Below, piece by piece: positions 61,943-64,000 of a stretch of 64,000 nucleotides of DNA. The DNA is from Ornithinibacillus caprae (GTDB lineage Bacteria; Bacillota; Bacilli; Bacillales; Amphibacillaceae). The stretch's first letter is position 1. Each line of letters begins with the position of its first letter. The DNA lies in the NCBI RefSeq assembly GCF_009728145.1, contig NZ_WOCA01000001.1, positions 434,001-498,000 of the forward strand, given 5' to 3'. The notes under the pieces were generated by a model. It did not search any database. It was not told the origin of the DNA and worked only from the letters and a program-made list of their open reading frames with translations. The position numbers and the translations under genes were made by a program.

Positions 61943-62281
61943 ATGACCATCGCGCATCCAATATATACTACAGAAGAAATACAAAAACGAGTAGATGACT
62001 ATATCTCTCAATTTAAAGAGGGATATTTTTCACCTTTAAGTTTAATGGCTAGATTAACGGAAGAGACCGGCGAACTTGCTAGGGAAGTGAACCATTATTA
62101 TGGTGAAAAACCCAAAAAATCTACAGAAAAAGAAAAAACAATGGAAGAAGAACTAGGTGACATTATTTTTGTCTTAACCTGTTTTGCAAATTCATTAAAT
62201 ATAGATCTCTCGGAAGCATTTCATCTTGCTATGTCAAAATTTGAGACGCGAGATAAAGAAAGATGGACTAGAAAAGAATGA
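61943..62281 (+). CDS. ypjD: MazG-like nucleotide pyrophosphohydrolase YpjD
   Basis: A 112-residue MazG-type all-helical NTP pyrophosphohydrolase. The metal-binding pattern EETGELAREVNHYYGEKPKK (ExxE) with EEELGDIIFVL (ExxD) is complete. It hydrolyses (d)NTPs to NMP and PPi; the physiological substrate is unknown. The frame is open from 61838, but ATG 61943 matches the B. subtilis start; AAAGGAG is only three bases upstream, shorter than normal. dapB follows 24 bp later. Confidence 0.88.
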   Translation: MTIAHPIYTTEEIQKRVDDYISQFKEGYFSPLSLMARLTEETGELAREVNHYYGEKPKKSTEKEKTMEEELGDIIFVLTCFANSLNIDLSEAFHLAMSKFETRDKERWTRKE

Positions 62282-62305
62282 TACGACAATAGGAGGAATA
62301 CATCA

Positions 62306-63106
62306 ATGACAGTAAAGGTAGTAATAGCTGGGCCAAGAGGAAGAATGGGAACGGAAGCAGTACAAATGGTAGCTAATGAGTCTAATTTTGATTTAGTGGC
62401 ATGTATTGATCGGAAAATCGAGGATGCTAAGATAAGGAATTATCCAGCTTTATCTGATTTAAAGGTACCGGTATTCGAAGATCCTGAGGAATGCTTTCAT
62501 ACCGTTGAAGCTGACGTGTTCATAGATTTAACTGTCCCTGATGCATGTTTTGTCCATGCAACAATGGCTCTACAAAATAAAATTAGAACGGTTATAGGAA
62601 CTTCAGGCCTTACGAATAATCAAATAGAAGAACTAACGATTACAGCAAAAAATAATCAAACTGGTTGTATTATTGCACCTAACTTTGCAATTGGTGCAGT
62701 ATTAATGATGCTATTTGCTAAAATGGCAGCGAACTATTTCCCAGATGTAGAAATTATTGAAAAGCATCATGATCAAAAGTTAGACGCTCCTTCGGGTACT
62801 GCAGTTAAAACGTTAGAGCTTATTAAAGAAAATAGACAACCTAAAACACAGGGCCATCCAAATGAAGAAGAAACAATGCAAGGTGCTAGAGGCGCAACGG
62901 ATGAGGGTATACATATACATAGTGTAAGACTTCCAGGTCTAGTGGCACATCAAGAAGTTATTTTTGGGGGTAGTGGACAAACGCTTTCCATTAAACATGA
63001 TTCCATTGACCGGAAATCATTTATGTCGGGAATTAAATTTGCCGTGGAGAAGGTCATGGAAATCGATGACTTAGTGTACGGACTTGAAAATATCCTTGAT
63101 AATTAA
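62306..63106 (+). CDS. dapB: 4-hydroxy-tetrahydrodipicolinate reductase
   Basis: Reduces HTPA to tetrahydrodipicolinate in DAP/lysine synthesis, upstream of LysA; the intermediates also feed spore dipicolinic acid. In the 266-residue protein the NAD(P) site is IAGPRGRMGTEAV (6-18), and the catalytic block is IIEKHHDQKLDAPSGTA with the His-His and Lys residues at about 150-157. RBS TAGGAGGA nine bases upstream. Confidence 0.96.
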   Translation: MTVKVVIAGPRGRMGTEAVQMVANESNFDLVACIDRKIEDAKIRNYPALSDLKVPVFEDPEECFHTVEADVFIDLTVPDACFVHATMALQNKIRTVIGTSGLTNNQIEELTITAKNNQTGCIIAPNFAIGAVLMMLFAKMAANYFPDVEIIEKHHDQKLDAPSGTAVKTLELIKENRQPKTQGHPNEEETMQGARGATDEGIHIHSVRLPGLVAHQEVIFGGSGQTLSIKHDSIDRKSFMSGIKFAVEKVMEIDDLVYGLENILDN

Positions 63107-63147
63107 TATTAAACGTAGCTTGATAATTGCTTAAAAGGGGGAGTAAT

Positions 63148-63564
63148 ATGAGGATCGCGTTAATTGCACATGATAAGAAAAAGCCTGAAATCATTCAATT
63201 TGCTATCGCATATAAATATGTTTTAAAGGATCATCAGTTATATGCTACAGGTACTACTGGTAAAAGAATAACAGAAGAGACAAATCTACCTATTCACCGA
63301 TTTCAATCTGGTCCACTTGGTGGAGACCAACAAATTGGTGCCATGATTGCAAATAATGAAATGGATGTCGTTATATTTTTCCGCGATCCACTGACTGCAC
63401 AACCACATGAACCAGATGTCAGTGCATTGATGAGACTTTGTGATGTCCATTTAATACCACTTGCTACAAATATCGCTGCTGCGGAAATTATCATTCGAGG
63501 ATTAGAACGAGGAGATTTTGAGTGGCGGAAAACGATAAATAAACAAAAGGAAAGTGACAAATGA
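63148..63564 (+). CDS. mgsA: Methylglyoxal synthase
   Basis: Converts dihydroxyacetone phosphate to methylglyoxal plus phosphate. The 138-residue protein begins [19 protein letters not shown], with TGTTGKRI as phosphate loop and [29 protein letters not shown] holds the catalytic Asp. ATG 63148 has GGGGGA; the upstream extension to 63127 is not needed. It overlaps bshA by 4 bp; the B. subtilis bshB1 gene is not between them. Confidence 0.95.
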   Translation: MRIALIAHDKKKPEIIQFAIAYKYVLKDHQLYATGTTGKRITEETNLPIHRFQSGPLGGDQQIGAMIANNEMDVVIFFRDPLTAQPHEPDVSALMRLCDVHLIPLATNIAAAEIIIRGLERGDFEWRKTINKQKESDK

Positions 63565-64000
63565 AAATAGGAATTACATGCTATCCTACAGTGGGTGGAT
63601 CTGGCATCATTGCTACAGAATTAGGGAAATTATTAGCTGAAGCAGGACATGAAATACATTTTATTACATCTAGTCTTCCTTTTCGTCTGAATCGTATTTA
63701 TCCGTCTATTTATTATCATGAAGTGGAAGTGAATCATTATCCGGTTTTTCAATATCCTCCGTATGATTTAGCACTTGCAAGTAAAATGGCAGAAGTAATA
63801 GATCGTGAAGAATTAGATATCCTTCATGTCCATTATGCTATACCACATGCAATTTGTGCTATTTTAGCAAAAGACATCGCCAAAAGAGATGTGAAGATTG
63901 TTACAACATTACATGGTACCGATATTACCGTTTTAGGTATTGATGATACATTTAAAAAGATGATTAAATATGGGATTGAACAATCAGACGCGGTAAGTGC
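63561..64000 (+). CDS. bshA: N-acetyl-glucosaminyl-L-malate synthase BshA (partial)
   Basis: The first enzyme of bacillithiol synthesis, joining UDP-GlcNAc and L-malate. Only the N-terminal 146 residues of this GT4 glycosyltransferase (usually about 375) are in the window, and the gene runs off the right edge. Visible: [20 protein letters not shown] (glycine loop), [19 protein letters not shown] and [12 protein letters not shown]. The ATG at 63561 overlaps the mgsA stop (ATGA). Confidence 0.93.
   Translation, partial: MKIGITCYPTVGGSGIIATELGKLLAEAGHEIHFITSSLPFRLNRIYPSIYYHEVEVNHYPVFQYPPYDLALASKMAEVIDREELDILHVHYAIPHAICAILAKDIAKRDVKIVTTLHGTDITVLGIDDTFKKMIKYGIEQSDAVS

Overview
The window is A+T-rich chromosomal DNA (judged by eye, not computed) from an endospore-forming member of the Bacillaceae. 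Gene order follows the Bacillus subtilis pdp-dacF-spoIIA ... dapB-mgsA-bshA segment closely, and details such as missing neighbours point to a divergent genus of the Oceanobacillus/Virgibacillus type; that placement is inference. No rRNA, tRNA, prophage, IS element or CRISPR array is visible. Almost all genes are on the + strand; the exceptions are a tiny yjcZ-family gene, fer, ansA and ypjC.

Layout. 1-8.0 kb: end of pdp, then dacF, the spoIIA operon (spoIIAA-spoIIAB-sigF), a reduced spoVA operon (AA, AB, AF only), lysA and ppiB. 8.0-14.1 kb: an M50-like membrane protein, a 32-residue membrane peptide, an orphan ribT, a 29-residue YjcZ-family peptide on the - strand, scpA-scpB, dacB-spmA-spmB and rluB. 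14.2-20.4 kb: resABC (cytochrome c biogenesis) and resDE (redox two-component system). 20.4-21.8 kb: a cobalamin riboswitch controlling a DUF4430 lipoprotein and an ECF S component, a predicted B12 uptake unit. 21.9-30.3 kb: fer, ypbB-recS-ypbD-ypbE, ypbG, ypbH, glutamate dehydrogenase and ypdA. 30.3-45.5 kb: ansA, prsW, sleB-ypeB, motI/ypfA, cmk, a wrecked plsC, ypfD, yphA-yphB-capping subunit, der-gpsA, spoVIF, yphE-yphF and spoIVA. 45.5-59 kb: hbs, mtrB, hepS-menG-hepT-ndk, cheR, aroC-aroB-aroA, ypiA-ypiB-ypiF and qcrABC. 59-64 kb: ypjA, a miniature ypjB, yugP, ypjC, ypjD, dapB, mgsA and the start of bshA.

How the genes work together. Sporulation dominates. Candidate promoters can be read by eye for the whole sigma cascade: SigH before spoIIAA, SigF before dacF, SigE before dacB and spoIVA, SigG before spoVAA and sleB, and SigK before the yjcZ gene. 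Respiration (res, qcr, menaquinone side chain and head group), lysine/DAP and shikimate synthesis, bacillithiol use (YpdA, BshA) and redox stress form the housekeeping part.

Most notable observations: (i) a family of about 48-bp intergenic repeats, four + copies, one - copy and one partial, that aligns across unrelated gaps; (ii) the riboswitch-controlled B12 uptake pair; (iii) a plsC relic between cmk and ypfD; (iv) a 64-residue Gln/Glu linker inside SleB; (v) a perfect 14-bp inverted repeat in front of prsW; (vi) a consensus cre site upstream of glutamate dehydrogenase; (vii) several operons that lack the genes expected from B. subtilis (spoVAC-AD-AE, ribDEAH, mtrA, aroH-trp-hisC-tyrA, bshB1); and (viii) unrecognised small genes.
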